From NCBI RefSeq assembly GCF_017591435.1, contig NC_059278.1, forward strand, positions 19,441,489 through 19,505,488: a stretch of DNA of 64,000 nt. The letters are read 5' to 3'. A program made the position numbers and the translations under genes. The DNA comes from Portunus trituberculatus (lineage: Eukaryota > Arthropoda > Malacostraca > Decapoda > Portunidae). This document shows positions 20,588-41,237 of the stretch, piece by piece (the stretch's first letter is position 1; every line of letters starts with the position of its first letter). Below the pieces are notes generated by a model. That model saw nothing but the letters and a program-made list of their open reading frames with translations. It searched no databases and was not told the origin of the DNA.

Positions 20588-21850
20588 GGCAAAGCTAGTC
20601 AGGATGGAATCAACAACTCGCAATGTGTTACGGGAGGGAGTAACTATGTAACAAACATGACCATGACGATTTGGCAGCGTAAAGAACAGGTTTTATATGG
20701 AATTACCTGATGTATGGGCGTGTGGGTTGGTTAGTACATCACAATGCACATCCAGAGACTAATAATATTGGGTGTACTTAACTGGAATGTACGCGAGAAG
20801 GAGAGAGAGAGGTGAGACGAGTGTACTTCTGTCTTCTACAACTGTTAGAGAGTCACTGGTGAAGATTGACATTCAGGGCTGTCATATATGTTTTGTGAGA
20901 TTTCCTTAGAACACCGAAAAAAATCTTCAGAAACAGAAAAAATTCCTCAAATCTGAAAATAATGAATTTAAAGGGGTATAGCTTATTCGTACAACAAAAC
21001 TAAGATTTGCCGAGGTAGGTGACTGTTGTTTGGCCAACAGAAGTATATCATTATGATAAGCATTTGAGAATGATAGCCAATTTGATTTTACACTGTGGAG
21101 TTGATATCCCAACCAGAGCAATCACCATCATGTATCAGACCTCTACCAGCTACAGATACAGCAATTTGCAACCAAACTACTCAACAACCCAAGATACCGT
21201 CGCTTTCCAACCCCTGACGCCCCACCACCACAACGAGCTGCAGTCCGCCACCACAAGCTTGTCCCACCACCCACCGTTATAAGAGAAGCACCATGCATTC
21301 CTACTACTGTCAAATTTATTAATTCCTGATCAACTTCGTTACATATACTGTAGTACTTTAATTCAGATTCATGTTTTTTATTTGCACCTGAAGTATGCAA
21401 AATCACTAAAGATTAATTTAACTCTTCCTAACTTCATAATTACACAGCTTTTAATGACCTCTATCAGATATAGTTTTTAACTTTCTGCTGGAGTTCTGAC
21501 GTTTGCGGAGTTTTGCATACACATACACTAGATTAGACAAATAACAACACTAGTATATGAGACACGTGTGCGGCAGAAAATGAAGTTTGACAGACAGTGA
21601 AGAGTGAGTAATGACTGACATAACTGGTAGGCATGTATTCTGAAGACTTAAAAAAGACTATTAAGACAGTTAAGAATTCATTTCATTCATCTCAACACAA
21701 TTAAGAACACTATATAAGAGACAGGTGTGACAGAAGGGAAGAGCTGGAGCGGGGGGGGATGAAGAGTGAGTAATGAGTGACAACTGGTAGGCAAACAGGC
21801 TGTAGTAAGGTGTGAAATGTCACCTGCGCGTAGTACAGCTAGTACACGTA

Positions 21851-21852
<2 letters not shown>

Positions 21853-21944
<92 letters not shown>
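21853..21944 (+). repeat. (AT)n microsatellite
   Basis: About 90 bp of alternating AT, some 125 bp upstream of the beta-tubulin start codon and so inside its likely 5' region. Confidence 0.85.
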
Positions 21945-21947
<3 letters not shown>

Positions 21948-22068
21948 AATCTAAGGTAATTTTCATCATCATCTAAGGTAATTCTGAAAATCTACTCTAA
22001 CGCGTCCTGGAAGTGTGTCATTCTGTGCGTCAACCTCACGGGAGCCACGCCACCGCCGCTCGCTCGCC

Positions 22069-23124
22069 ATGAGGGAGATTGTTCACATACAGGTCGGGCA
22101 GTGTGGCAACCAGATTGGCTCCAAGGTACTTACAACACTGCGATATGGAATTCACAACTTAAGAGTATATTCTAAAACACCTCTGCGTCGTACCACCACC
22201 ACTTTCAAGACATAATACTGAAATACGACCTTGCAAATTTTTTAACTGTTCTAGTGACATGTTAACAAGTTTTATACAATATTAAAAAGAGAAACACTCA
22301 TGAAAACTGGCGAATAATCTCTGTGGCCTCTCAAAATAGTTGTGGTGAGAAAGCAAAGGGTTTCTGCGTGAAGCCCCATGAAAGCAATGCATCGACAAAA
22401 AGAAGGGGATTAATAAGAATAGATTTTGCTATTTCAGGGCAGTATAGTGTCAGGAGGTGGCTGTAGAATAAGAAAAAGGTGTGTCAGATTAGTTCACGGA
22501 AAGGTGTGCCAAATAGCAGCGAAATAAATGCATCACTTGAGACATTTGATTTTAGTGCAGTGTGACGACTTGGTCTGATACGCTTTGCTCTCTCACCACT
22601 CTAGTTTTCAAAGGCCACAGCAATGATTAGCCCGCGGTTCTTAATCCCTTCAGTACTGGGACACATTTTTACCTTGATACTTGTCTACCATTAGACCAGA
22701 TTATTGACATTAAGAAGGGTCTATGGAGGTCAGAAGATTAATGGCCACAGTCTTCACTATTTTAATCCCCACATAAGTTTCTGAAGCTGTAAAAAAAATC
22801 ACCATGTAGTAAGCAGAATGAATATGGAAAATGGGTTAAGAGTGTCTCTCCTATTAGTAATGCAGAAATCTTGTTGATATGTCACTGGAACCATTAAAAA
22901 GACAATTTAGATAAGTGTAGCTTTATGTACAGTAGAACTTGGTGAACGTGGAGGAGATGCGGCACAAGTATTTCAGAATATGCTCCGAAGATATGCAATT
23001 GCTTAAGTTGCAAGGTAGAATACAGCTGTCTGTTTTAATGTCCAGTGAGTCAAACATAAAGGTATAAACTGTTGCTGTATTGACTTCTAAATCATTTACT
23101 TATCTATTTATCCAATTATTTATT

Positions 23125-23185
<61 letters not shown>

Positions 23186-23218
23186 TGTTTGTGTGTGCCA
23201 GTGTGTGTGTGTGTGTGC

Positions 23219-23256
<38 letters not shown>

Positions 23257-24365
23257 AACGTAGTACACTTTGTCAGTCACCACAGCAGTGTTCTAAAGCT
23301 CATGTTTTGTAGTGATGGAGAGAGACAGATGATTTATAGAATCCACCATTGCTTGATGCGTAAATATTGCACCATGTGAACACAAACACAAACGCTTACT
23401 GTGACTACGATCGGGAGATACTCAATCACAATGTGCTCCAGTGGAAGGTCCCAGAGTGTTCACAGGTGTTTACTGGCATAACGTGGATTCTTTATCATCA
23501 GAGGGTAAAAAACACCTATGAAAAACTAACTATTGATCTGGCTAGCCTCAGCAAACAGTCCTTACATCCCAGCGATTCTTTACTGCACTGTTCTTCGCAC
23601 AACTATATGTAAATATAAACTTGTGTCTAGAAGTTCTTTGTTCTCGTCTCTACTGTTTTTAAAGGCCACAGAGATGATTACCGGGGTTCTGAAGTGTTTT
23701 TTTTTTTTTCCTGTAATGATGTAGAAATCTTAATCTATCACTTAAATCGTAAAAGTAACTCTAGAAAGTCGTTTAGCTTCAACTAGAACCTTTTGAAAAC
23801 AAGGACAGTATTAAGAAACGGTTTGATCTCTCACCAAGACTATTTTTCAAGGCCAGAGAGATGATTAGCGAGATTTTCAAGAGTGTTTTCCCGTTAATGA
23901 TGTAGAAATCTCGTCATTTTGCCTCTAGAGTCGCCTTAAAAACAATCGTGTAAATGTAAATAAAATCTTTTGAAATAGTGGAGGTGAAAATTCGAGCTTA
24001 ACCCCTTCAGTACTGGGACGCATTTTTACCTTGAGATTTGTGTACGATTAGACCATTTTACTAACATTAGGAAAGGTCTTTGGAGGTCAGAAGATTAATG
24101 GCCAGAGTCTTCACTATTTCAATCCCTCACATAAGTTTCTGAAGCTGTATAGAATCACCAAATAGTAACCAGAATGAATATGGAAACGCGCCCTGGTATA
24201 AGGAGTGTTAAGTCGGGCGTTGAGGTATTTCATGAAAGGTTCCCGAATACTTGATCTAGCAATATACCGAAGTGGTGCATTGGTGTACTGTCTGATTTTA
24301 AGTGGGTCATTTTCCCTTAGTTACTGCGGTTACTACAACTAAAGTGTGTGTTAGTGGGCCGTCAA

Positions 24366-24398
<33 letters not shown>

Positions 24399-24469
24399 TG
24401 TGCCATTGCCTGCACAGGTCACGAGGTTGTCAAGGAGAAATGAACAACAAAGAACTTTTTTCTGTGAGC

Positions 24470-24563
<94 letters not shown>

Positions 24564-24648
24564 ACATAAAGCGCGTATGTGTATTTGGGAGAGCTTGGAT
24601 AACCGTCTCTTCTTCATCCCCCCCCCCTTCTCTCTCCACCCTCACCCC

Positions 24649-24690
<42 letters not shown>

Positions 24691-24879
24691 GTTTTGGGAG
24701 GTGATCAGTGACGAGCATGGTATCCTTCCTGATGGAATATACCAAGGAACACATGAACTTCAGCTGGAAAGGATCAATGTTTACTACAGCGAAGCCCAGG
24801 GTAAGTGTGTGTGTATGTGTGTGTGTGTGTGTACCAGTGTGTTTGGGAGGGTCGATGGGTGGGAACTGCGGTGTGTTTG

Positions 24880-24932
<53 letters not shown>

Positions 24933-25018
24933 ATGCATTTGCTGGTGGACTATTGATTATACTATTCTCTCTCTTCCCCCCTTTTCACGCCTTCCCCTCT
25001 TTTCCCCAGTCCCCCCCA

Positions 25019-25075
<57 letters not shown>

Positions 25076-25700
25076 ATTGTAGTCCCTGTCACGCCAAATA
25101 TAGTTTCCTTATAAAATTTCACAGACAAAAAATGATGATGATGATGATGATTAGCAAAGCCCCTTCAATGGTAGTCATAATGGTAGTGGTTACAATGATG
25201 ACATACACCTCCCACCTTACTCCCTTTCTCATTCACTTCCGTATGGTGGCGGTGGTGCTGGTGGGGATGGTGCTGGTGGCGGCGACGTACGTGGTCCAGG
25301 AGGGAAATTCGTGCCCCGTGCCGTGCTAGTGGACCTGGAACCCGGCACTATGGACTCAATCAGGTCTTCAACTTACGGGCAGTTCTTCAAACCCTACAAC
25401 TTTTGCTTCGGTAAGTGGCTTGCTGTGAACGTCTGTGGCCATGTTCTTGTAGTAGGCTGGTTCACGAGACTGCCCTTTTCCACTAGATAGGGTGACTGTT
25501 TCGGCGAGTGAGTAAGTGGCTTGCTACGAACGTCTGTGGTCATGTTCCTGTAGTAGGCTGGTTCATGAGACTGTTCCTTTCCACTAGAGGCTGACTTTGT
25601 TTCGGTGAGTAAGTGCCAGCTATTCTTTGCTTAATGAAATGAGGTGTCATGGTGTTATGGTGTAGCCCACAAGTCTGTTTCTTTCCGCTGGGGCCGACGA

Positions 25701-25740
<40 letters not shown>

Positions 25741-28700
25741 AGCTATTCTTTGCTTAAATGAGGTGTTATGGTGTTATGTTGCGGCCCACTAGACTGTTCC
25801 TTTCCACTGGGGCAGACGATGTGTGTGTGTGTGTGTTTTGTTTAGGCCACTTCGTGTTGGGTAAAGTGTGTAAGGACTGCATCGACACGCACTTTCGTTC
25901 CTTATCTCAACTGCGAAAAGATTTTAGTGGAAGTGATTCTGATTTTCAAGACTTTCTCTCTAAGTATATATAGAGGAGAACAGACAAGAGTATTACCTAT
26001 AAGAAGAGAAGATAATCCCTACATCCTTGATCTATCTATCTCCCTGCAGAGAGAAGACCAAAAGAAAAATAACGCTATCTACGTAAGAAACACTATATTC
26101 CTTCACCCTTACTCTGTTCACTTTCCTTCAGTCGGGACTAGCGCACGAAAGAATCAAAAGGCATGAATGAAGATTAACCCCTTCAGTACTGGGATGTATT
26201 TTTTACCATGAGTTTTGAGTATGATTAGTTGATTTTATTTATATTAGGAAGGGTCTATGGGGGTCATAAGCTTAACCCCTTCAGTATCAGGACGCGTTTC
26301 CATTTTCATTTTGCTTACTATTTGGCGACTTTATTTAGCTTCAGAAACTTATTTGGGGGGATCAGAATAGTTAAGACTGTGGCCATTAATCTTCTGATCT
26401 CCATACACTCTTTCTAATGTCAATAAAATGGTCTAATTGTACACAAATCTCATGGTAAAAATGTGTCCCAGTACTGAAAGGGTTAATAGTTAGAATCTTT
26501 ACTATTTCAGTCCCCACATAAGTTTCTGAAGCTGTATAAAATCACCAAATTGTAAAGTAGAATAAATATGAAAACGTGTCATGGTATTGAAGGGGTTAAT
26601 GGAGTTTTCAATGGTGTAATCCTTCCCATCCCAGGCCAAAGTGGTGCAGGGAACAACTGGGCCAAGGGACACTACACAGAGGGCGCCGAGCTGGTGGACA
26701 ATGTGATCGACGTGGTGAGGAAAGAGGCCGAGGAGTGTGACTGCTTGCAAGGGTTCCAGCTGAAGCACTCGCTGGGGGGCGGCACGGGCTCTGGTATGGG
26801 CACACTCCTCATTTCCAAGATCCGAGAGGAGTACCCCGACAGGATCATGAACACCTTCTCTGTCATGCCCAGTCCCAAGGTGAGTTTGAGGCGCAGGACC
26901 AGTACAGGGAACGTGAAGGGTGCTTGTGTTAACCCTTTCAATACTGGGACATTTTTTTACCTTGAAATTTGTTTACGATTTGACCATTTTCTAGACACTA
27001 GGACGGTCTATGGAGATCAGAAGATTAATGGCCACAGTCTTCATTATTCTTATCCACCACATGAGTTTCTGAAGCTGTATAAAATCACCAAATAGTAACC
27101 AGAATTAATATGGAAACACGTCATGGTGCTGAACGGGTTAAGGGACTTGAGGACAAAAATATGGTAGCTATCAACTTGTTTACTTCTGATTGGTTTTATC
27201 TCTCTGTGTCTTACCATTCTTTTCTTCGAGGGATTTTGGTCTAGACTCTAGAGTCTAAAGCAGCGAAACTGGGAAAAATGCCCAATGAGACTTCCAATTG
27301 CTCTAGACGATAATTTGAGGAAAGCAAGATCAAATATTAGGTATTTCGTTTGAAAAGGCTTCAGGCCAAACTACGCTATTTATTTATTGATTCATTTATT
27401 CAATTGTCTATTTGTTTACGTTTTATTTGTATTATGTATCTATTTACTCGATTATTTTTTGTTTTTGCTAGAGGAAATATACAAACAGGCAGGGAGTTCT
27501 TACATCCTCACATCCTTTGAACAAGACCAAGGTTACTATCCATCACAGAACACTTGCAACACTAACCTTCCATCACCAAGCACTACAGTAACAGCTGCAC
27601 CGCCACCGCTAACACCTGCTGCCTGGTTGCCGCTGCAGGTATCAGACACTGTGGTGGAGCCGTACAATGCAACCCTCTCCGTGCACCAGCTGGTCGAAAA
27701 CACAGACGAAACTTACTGCATTGACAACGAGGCGCTTTACGACATCTGCTTCAGGACGTTAAAGCTCGCTACTCCGACCTACGGCGACCTCAATCACCTG
27801 GTGTCACTCACGGTCTCCGGCATTACCACCTGCTTGAGATTTCCAGGTCAACTCAACGCCGACCTTCGCAAGCTGGCCGTCAACATGGTGCCCTTCCCCA
27901 GACTCCACTTCTTCATGCCTGGCTTCGCGCCGCTCACTGCTCGCGGGTAAAGGCTAAGGAAGACTTTTAGAGGTTGAATGAGTGACGGGAGTGAGTGAGG
28001 AAGTTTAGTACAGGTTAGGTTACGTTAGGTTAAGTTTTTTTTTTTTATGTAAAGGTAAAGCTGGCTAAGGGCAACAAAAAACGAAAAAAAAGGCCAAGTC
28101 AGTTGTCAGTTCCCTTGCTGATCCGAGAGTTGGCCATAAAAAATAATTAAATGAATGAATAAATAAAATAAAATAATAATTATAATAAAAAAGGGATAAA
28201 TGTCTTGACTATTGGGGTAATCAGGATCTGGTGAAGTAAAGCCCATATTCTCTCACTACGACTATTTTCAAAGGCCACAGAGATGATTATCCGAGTTTTC
28301 AAGAGTGTTTATCCTGTTAATAATGTAGGAATCTTGTTAATCTGTCACTATATCCATAAAAAAAACATCTCTACAAATCTGTATTACTTTAACTGATGCT
28401 GGTAATCTTGACTACGACCTCAAAAACACTTCTAGTTGAAGTTACACGGGGTTTTACTAAGGGTGTTTTTATGGTTCTAGTGACAGATTATCGTGACATA
28501 TGATTCTTTATGCCTTCCTCTCTCTAACTTCCTAAACCTTCTCTTCCTCCATCTCCTTTTCCTTCCTCGCAGCAACCAGCAATTCCTGAACCTATCCGTG
28601 CCTGAGCTAGCCACGCAGATGTTCGACATAAGGAACATGATGGCAGCCTGCAACCCCAAGCATGGCCGCTACCTGACTGTGGCCGCCGTGTTCCGAGGCC

Positions 28701-29733
28701 GCATGTCCATGAAGGAGGTGGACGAGCAGATGCTGAAGATGCAGAACAAAAACTCGTCAGCTTTCGTGGAGTGGATCCCTAATAACGTGAAGACTGCCGT
28801 GTGTGACATTCCCCCACGAGGCCTCAAGATGTCAGGAACCTTTATCGGAAACTCCACCGCTGTCCAAGATTTGTTTAAAGTAAGTATTGGCGAGTACAGA
28901 TGATGAGAGGGATGAAGAGACGGAGGAAAGGACGAAGGTAAAGGAAAAGGAGGGGACAAGGGAGGAAGGAAGAGGGAAAGGAGGACAGGATTTGTTTAAT
29001 GTATGTATAGGCGAGTGGAGAGGACACGAAAAGGATTAAGGGAGAGAGGAAAGGAGGAAGGTGTTGAGGAAAAGAAGACGAAAAGGAATGAATAAAGAGA
29101 GAAAGAAGGATGAAAGGGGGATGGGAAAAGGGAGGGATCATTAAGAGAGGAAGGAAGAGGGAGGAGAGAGGGAAACGGATACACAGTTGATATAAAACAG
29201 TCACAAGTCTATCATTGCATCAAACTTCTACAAAACACATCACTTTAGACTCTGCACACGGCTTGAGAAGACATGGAGACGAAGAGTTGTGAGAAGAGGA
29301 GAGAGAGAGAGAGAAAAAAAATAGAAAAACAGAACAGCAAGCGCTAAAGAATAAAAAAAAAAAAAAAATAGATAAAGCACTAAATCACATAAGGAAACAC
29401 AACACTTAACCGTTCATACATGCACCAACGCACCCACTTTCGTCTTCCTCTACCTACAATACCACACGAGTTCCTTCCTGCTCAAGCCTCTCCACCTGAC
29501 AGCCTCTTCGTTCTCCACAGCGCATCTCGGAGCAGTTCACGGCCATGTTCAAGCGTAAGGCGTTCCTCCACTGGTACACGGGCGAGGGCATGGACGAGAT
29601 GGAGTTCACGGAGGCGGAGAGCAACATGAATGACCTGGTGAGCGAGTATCAGCAGTACCAGGAGGCAGGAGTGGATGACGACGAATACGATGAATACGAG
29701 GAGAATGGCAGTGCTGAATACGACTATCAGTAA
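22069..29733 (+). CDS. Beta-tubulin, divergent isotype
   Basis: Seven exons: 22069-22125, 24692-24800, 25300-25410, 26635-26879, 27639-27946, 28573-28879 and 29521-29733; 1,350 nt, 449 aa, the normal family length. Tubulin forms GTP-binding alpha/beta heterodimers that polymerise into microtubules. Visible marks: N-terminal MREI (the element that couples tubulin mRNA decay to free tubulin in animals), QCGNQIG, the GTP-loop GGGTGSGMGT, NADLRKLAVNMVPFPRLHFF, RGRMSMKEVDEQML and WYTGEGMDEMEF. Several normally invariant stretches differ: SIRSSTYGQFFKPYNFCFG for the usual SVRSGPFGQIFRPDNFVFG, and KHSLGGG for THSLGGG. The acidic tail is Tyr-rich (DDDEYDEYEENGSAEYDYQ) and lacks the axonemal EGEFEEE motif. 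A tissue-restricted isotype is likely. The exon 3 acceptor lacks a pyrimidine tract. Frame is intact throughout. The upstream frame is open for 18 codons, but 22069 fits the conserved N-terminus. Confidence 0.96.
22240..22385 (+). mobile_element. Foldback repeat family, right half
   Basis: Contains the recurring block CTCTGTGGCCTCTCAAAATA with TTGTGGTGAGAAAGCAAAG, the inverse of the left-arm block GCTTTGCTCTCTCACCAC. In beta-tubulin intron 1. Confidence 0.55.
22570..22965 (+). mobile_element. Foldback repeat copy split by a TTAA MITE
   Basis: The left part (ACGCTTTGCTCTCTCACCAC, then AAAGGCCACAG) ends near 22640; the middle part (AATGCAGAAATCTTG) resumes after 22840. Between them sits a TTAA-bounded MITE (22641-22839). 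Confidence 0.55.
22641..22839 (+). mobile_element. TTAA MITE (piggyBac-like), copy 1
   Basis: TTAA followed by TCCCTTCAGTACTGGGACAC, family core (AGAAGATTAATGGCCACAG, CATAAGTTTCTGAAGCTG), shortened right end GGGTTAA. It sits within a foldback repeat. Confidence 0.75.
23129..23254 (+). repeat. (GT)n microsatellite with interruptions
   Basis: Long GT array interrupted by TATG, TTTG and two GCCA units, in beta-tubulin intron 1. Confidence 0.85.
23630..23960 (+). mobile_element. Two foldback repeat copies in tandem
   Basis: Copies at about 23630-23790 and 23818-23960, each with AAGGCCAGAGAGATGATTA-type and AATGATGTAGAAATCT-type blocks, in the same orientation. In beta-tubulin intron 1. Confidence 0.55.
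23998..24211 (+). mobile_element. TTAA MITE (piggyBac-like), copy 2
   Basis: TTAA, then CCCCTTCAGTACTGGGACGC, family core, and right end CGCGCCCTGGTATAAGGAGTG before TTAA 24208-24211. About 214 bp, non-coding, in beta-tubulin intron 1. Confidence 0.8.
24471..24560 (+). repeat. (AC)n-(AG)n compound microsatellite
   Basis: AC array switching abruptly to AG at about 24525; in beta-tubulin intron 1. Confidence 0.9.
24653..24691 (+). repeat. (TC)n array acting as splice acceptor of beta-tubulin exon 2
   Basis: A TC array ends in CTAG, immediately before exon 2 (24692). As in the CXC gene, a microsatellite supplies the polypyrimidine tract. Further TC arrays follow in intron 2 at 24884-24929 and 25021-25071. 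Confidence 0.8.
25411..25850 (+). repeat. Intronic tandem repeats copying the splice donor
   Basis: Intron 3 of beta-tubulin opens GTAAGTGGCTTGCTGTGAAC. A second unit of about 100 bp begins at 25512 with GTAAGTGGCTTGCTACGAAC and the same downstream text. Two further related units (about 25616-25735 and 25738-25835) share CAGCTATTCTTTGCTTAA and the CTTTCCACTGGGGC-type block and are separated by GT arrays. Confidence 0.75.
26174..26599 (+). mobile_element. TTAA MITE copy 3, interrupted by a second MITE
   Basis: The outer element starts TTAA-CCCCTTCAGTACTGGGATG, is cut at its internal TTAA by an inverted copy (26272-26486), resumes TAGTTAGAATCTTTACTATT, and ends TATTGAAGGGGTTAA. It ends 35 bp before beta-tubulin exon 4. 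Confidence 0.85.
26272..26486 (-). mobile_element. TTAA MITE copy 4, nested and inverted
   Basis: The inner copy runs TTAA-CCCCTTCAGTATCAGGACGC to CCCAGTACTGAAAGGGTTAA. Its core is the reverse complement of the family. The outer element's single internal TTAA is present on both sides, so the target duplication is TTAA. Confidence 0.85.
26929..27141 (+). mobile_element. TTAA MITE (piggyBac-like), copy 5
   Basis: TTAA-CCCTTTCAATACTGGGAC to GGTGCTGAACGGGTTAA, about 213 bp, in beta-tubulin intron 4 just after exon 4. Confidence 0.85.
28245..28500 (+). mobile_element. Foldback repeat copy
   Basis: Left blocks AAAGGCCACAGAGATGATTA and CCTGTTAATAATGTAGGAAT; right side carries AGTTGAAGTTACACGG and TTTTTATGGTTCTAGTGACA, inverse in sense to the left blocks. 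Ends about 70 bp before beta-tubulin exon 6. Confidence 0.6.
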
Positions 29734-29745
29734 AAATATGCTCAT

Positions 29746-29751
29746 AATAAA
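29746..29751 (+). terminator. Poly(A) signal of beta-tubulin
   Basis: AATAAA 12 bp after the stop codon, followed by GT-rich GTGTTATA; implies a very short 3' UTR. Confidence 0.7.
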
Positions 29752-29889
29752 CGTGTTATAATCCATAAAATGAGGTTCAGTCGCTCACAGTAAGGCGAAA
29801 TAAAAGTCCCTTAGTCACATAGCCTCTCGCACTTCCATAATATACGGAAATTGGAGTACTTAATATAATTTCAACAGAAGAATGAATAC

Positions 29890-29970
29890 CTACGCCATAT
29901 TTATGGGTTCACCTGAAGGCCTGACGGATTCTTGCAGCTTCTCTCAGTTTCTCATGTTTTGATGTAGTTC
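29890..29970 (+). mobile_element. LINE 3'-end fragment (CR1/L2-like)
   Basis: AAGGCCTGACGGATTCTTGC and CTCAGTTTCTCATGTTTTGA match in kind the 3' end of the LINE at 59.7-62.2 kb (AGGCCTGACAGCCTCTTGC, TTTTCTTATG). Confidence 0.45.
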
Positions 29971-30016
29971 CCCGTCTAGTTCCCTCGCTTTCTGTGACGA
30001 ACAAGCTCTAGAAAGT

Positions 30017-30229
30017 TTAACCCCCTTCAGTACCATAACGCGCTTTCATATTCCTTCTGGTTGCTATTTGGTGATTTTAAACAGTCTCAAAAACGTATGT
30101 GGGGATTAAAATAGTGAGGACTGTGGCCATTAATCTTCTGACCTCCATAGACCCTTCCTAATGTCAATAAAATCGTCTCATCACACCCAAAACTCAAAGT
30201 AGAAATGCGTCCCAGTACAACAAGGTTAA
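30017..30229 (-). mobile_element. TTAA MITE (piggyBac-like), copy 6
   Basis: Inverted copy: TTAA-CCCCCTTCAGTACCATAACG to CGTCCCAGTACAACAAGGTTAA. In the 3' flank of beta-tubulin. Confidence 0.8.
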
Positions 30230-30779
30230 AGATACACTCGTTTTGCTGCATGCGTATCCACAGACACCTTAACCATCCAAGCTAACGCAAGAGTTTTAAT
30301 AGCTGTTCATCACCGCGTGTTTCACTACCATTGTTTCTGCAGAGGAACATAAAAGAATAGTCGGTTTCAGTGGTTCAGTTTATTATGGCAAGTGTCTTAA
30401 TTCAATAACGGTTCCCTGATGTTTCTCTCTATTGTTCTCCTTTTGGTTCTCTTTCCTCCCCTTCTCTTAAATGAGTTGAATATTACTGGTGTTTCTTAAG
30501 ATGCAAACCCTGAAACCCATATGCAGAAGGAGACGAGTGTTGCATACCACATCAACACAAAGTGGTGATGACGACACTGTGGAAGTATTAGCCAAACAAA
30601 TGGTCTTGAATGACAGTTTATTATAGCCCTGAGCCGTTTGTGATGCGTAGTTAGCCAAGTCGATCTCGTGAAGCAGGGAACACTGAAACACAACTCATCA
30701 CAAAAGCAGCCAGTGTGTAGTATAAACCATATCGTGTGTGAGTCTACAGCAGCTTCCCTTCATCTGCTGCTGTCAGGTC

Positions 30780-31415
30780 CGTATTCTGAATCTTTGCTCT
30801 CTCACCATCACTGCTTCCCAAAGGCTCTAGCTGAAGAGACTCGTGTTTTTAAGAGAGTTTTTATGATTCTGGCGATGGATTGGCAAAATTTCTACTTTAT
30901 TAAAAGGAAAAACTGTCTTGAAAACTCGGCTAATCGTCTCTGTGGCCTTGGAGAATTGTTGTGGTTAGAGAGCAAGTCAACTGTAAATACGGGCTTGATC
31001 AGTCTCACCTTCGCTGATTGATGGAGGTGAGTGAGGTCTTTACAAACCATACGTACGTATATCATTTTCTTACACATACTAGCCTATATTTCGAACAGCA
31101 CAGAGGTAATTATGTGGCGAAGGGAGTCCATAGAGAGGCAGGCCGTTGGAGTCAGGAGAAGGGAAGGAGAGCAAACAATGGTGGAAAAGATGGGCGTTAC
31201 TTGTACGAGTCTTAGCTATTCTGAAACTCTTCGGTACCGCATCTCGACCACTCTCACAAGGCTCTAGTTGAAGTTACACCAATTTTCAGGGAAGTTTTTT
31301 ATATTCTGATAAAGTAACGAGGTTTTTACGCAATCAATAAAAAGAATACCCGTGAGAACCCAGCCAGTGTCATATCAGTAACCTCTGAAAATAGTCGTGA
31401 TAAAAGAGCAAAACG
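30780..31415 (+). mobile_element. Two foldback repeat copies between tubulin and protease genes
   Basis: Copies at about 30780-30985 (TTTGCTCTCTCACCATCAC ... CTCTGTGGCCTTGGAGAATT) and 31205-31415 (TCACAAGGCTCTAGTTGAAG ... ATAGTCGTGATAAAAGAGCA). Each reads as two imperfect inverted halves. No other feature in 30230-31548. Confidence 0.55.
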
Positions 31416-31548
31416 TTCAGGAATATAGAAGAGCTCTGACCAAGGACAACAAATGTGTGAAAAGTCCACTGAAGGCGTCAATTGAGAAAGCGGTATAAGA
31501 AAACTTGGTACGAGTATATGGTAGTCATAAGCCGAGGAGTTCCAGACA

Positions 31549-41042
<9,494 letters not shown>

Positions 41043-41237
41043 TTTGGGAAACCTCTCACTCTAAAGACCGAATGGTAGGCTGGAGACGCGATCAAGTAGT
41101 TGTGGTGTCTTTACACTCGGCCACCAGAGGACGTGTATAGTCAGCTTGGTATACTGTCCAGTGGTGTCAAGGCAGGTTCAAGCAAGGAGACTTCTACAGC
41201 AAGGTTATATAGTTGTTGTCCCTGGTGCACTATCATC
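41043..41237. promoter_or_regulatory. Short head-to-head intergenic region
   Basis: Only 195 bp separates the protease ATG (minus) from the first in-frame ATG of the membrane protein (plus). TTATATAG at about 41202-41209 reads as TATATAA on the minus strand and could serve either gene. No start-site motif is clear. A shared promoter is inference. Confidence 0.35.

Larger units (their letters stand above)
16357..22068. other. Gene-free interval upstream of beta-tubulin
   Basis: No coding region supported. It holds the 3' flank of the CXC gene, a SINE/AC-repeat cluster (17.0-17.95 kb), a hAT-like MITE (18.38-18.67 kb), a CACCA-rich low-complexity block (18.78-18.96 kb), GT, TC and AT arrays, and presumably the distal promoter of the tubulin gene. 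The AT-rich 19.4-20.0 kb and the 20.6-21.85 kb stretches show nothing I recognise. Confidence 0.5.

Noticed and set aside
24302..25329. CRISPR-like or other regularly spaced arrays
   Set aside because: The repeated text is dinucleotide microsatellite; no direct repeats with unique spacers are present anywhere in the window.
28009..28035. Interstitial arthropod telomere repeat (TTAGG)n
   Set aside because: Only about four degenerate units (GGTTAGGTTACGTTAGGTTA); a similar run near 44550 is part of a splice acceptor region. Too short to mean a telomere relic.
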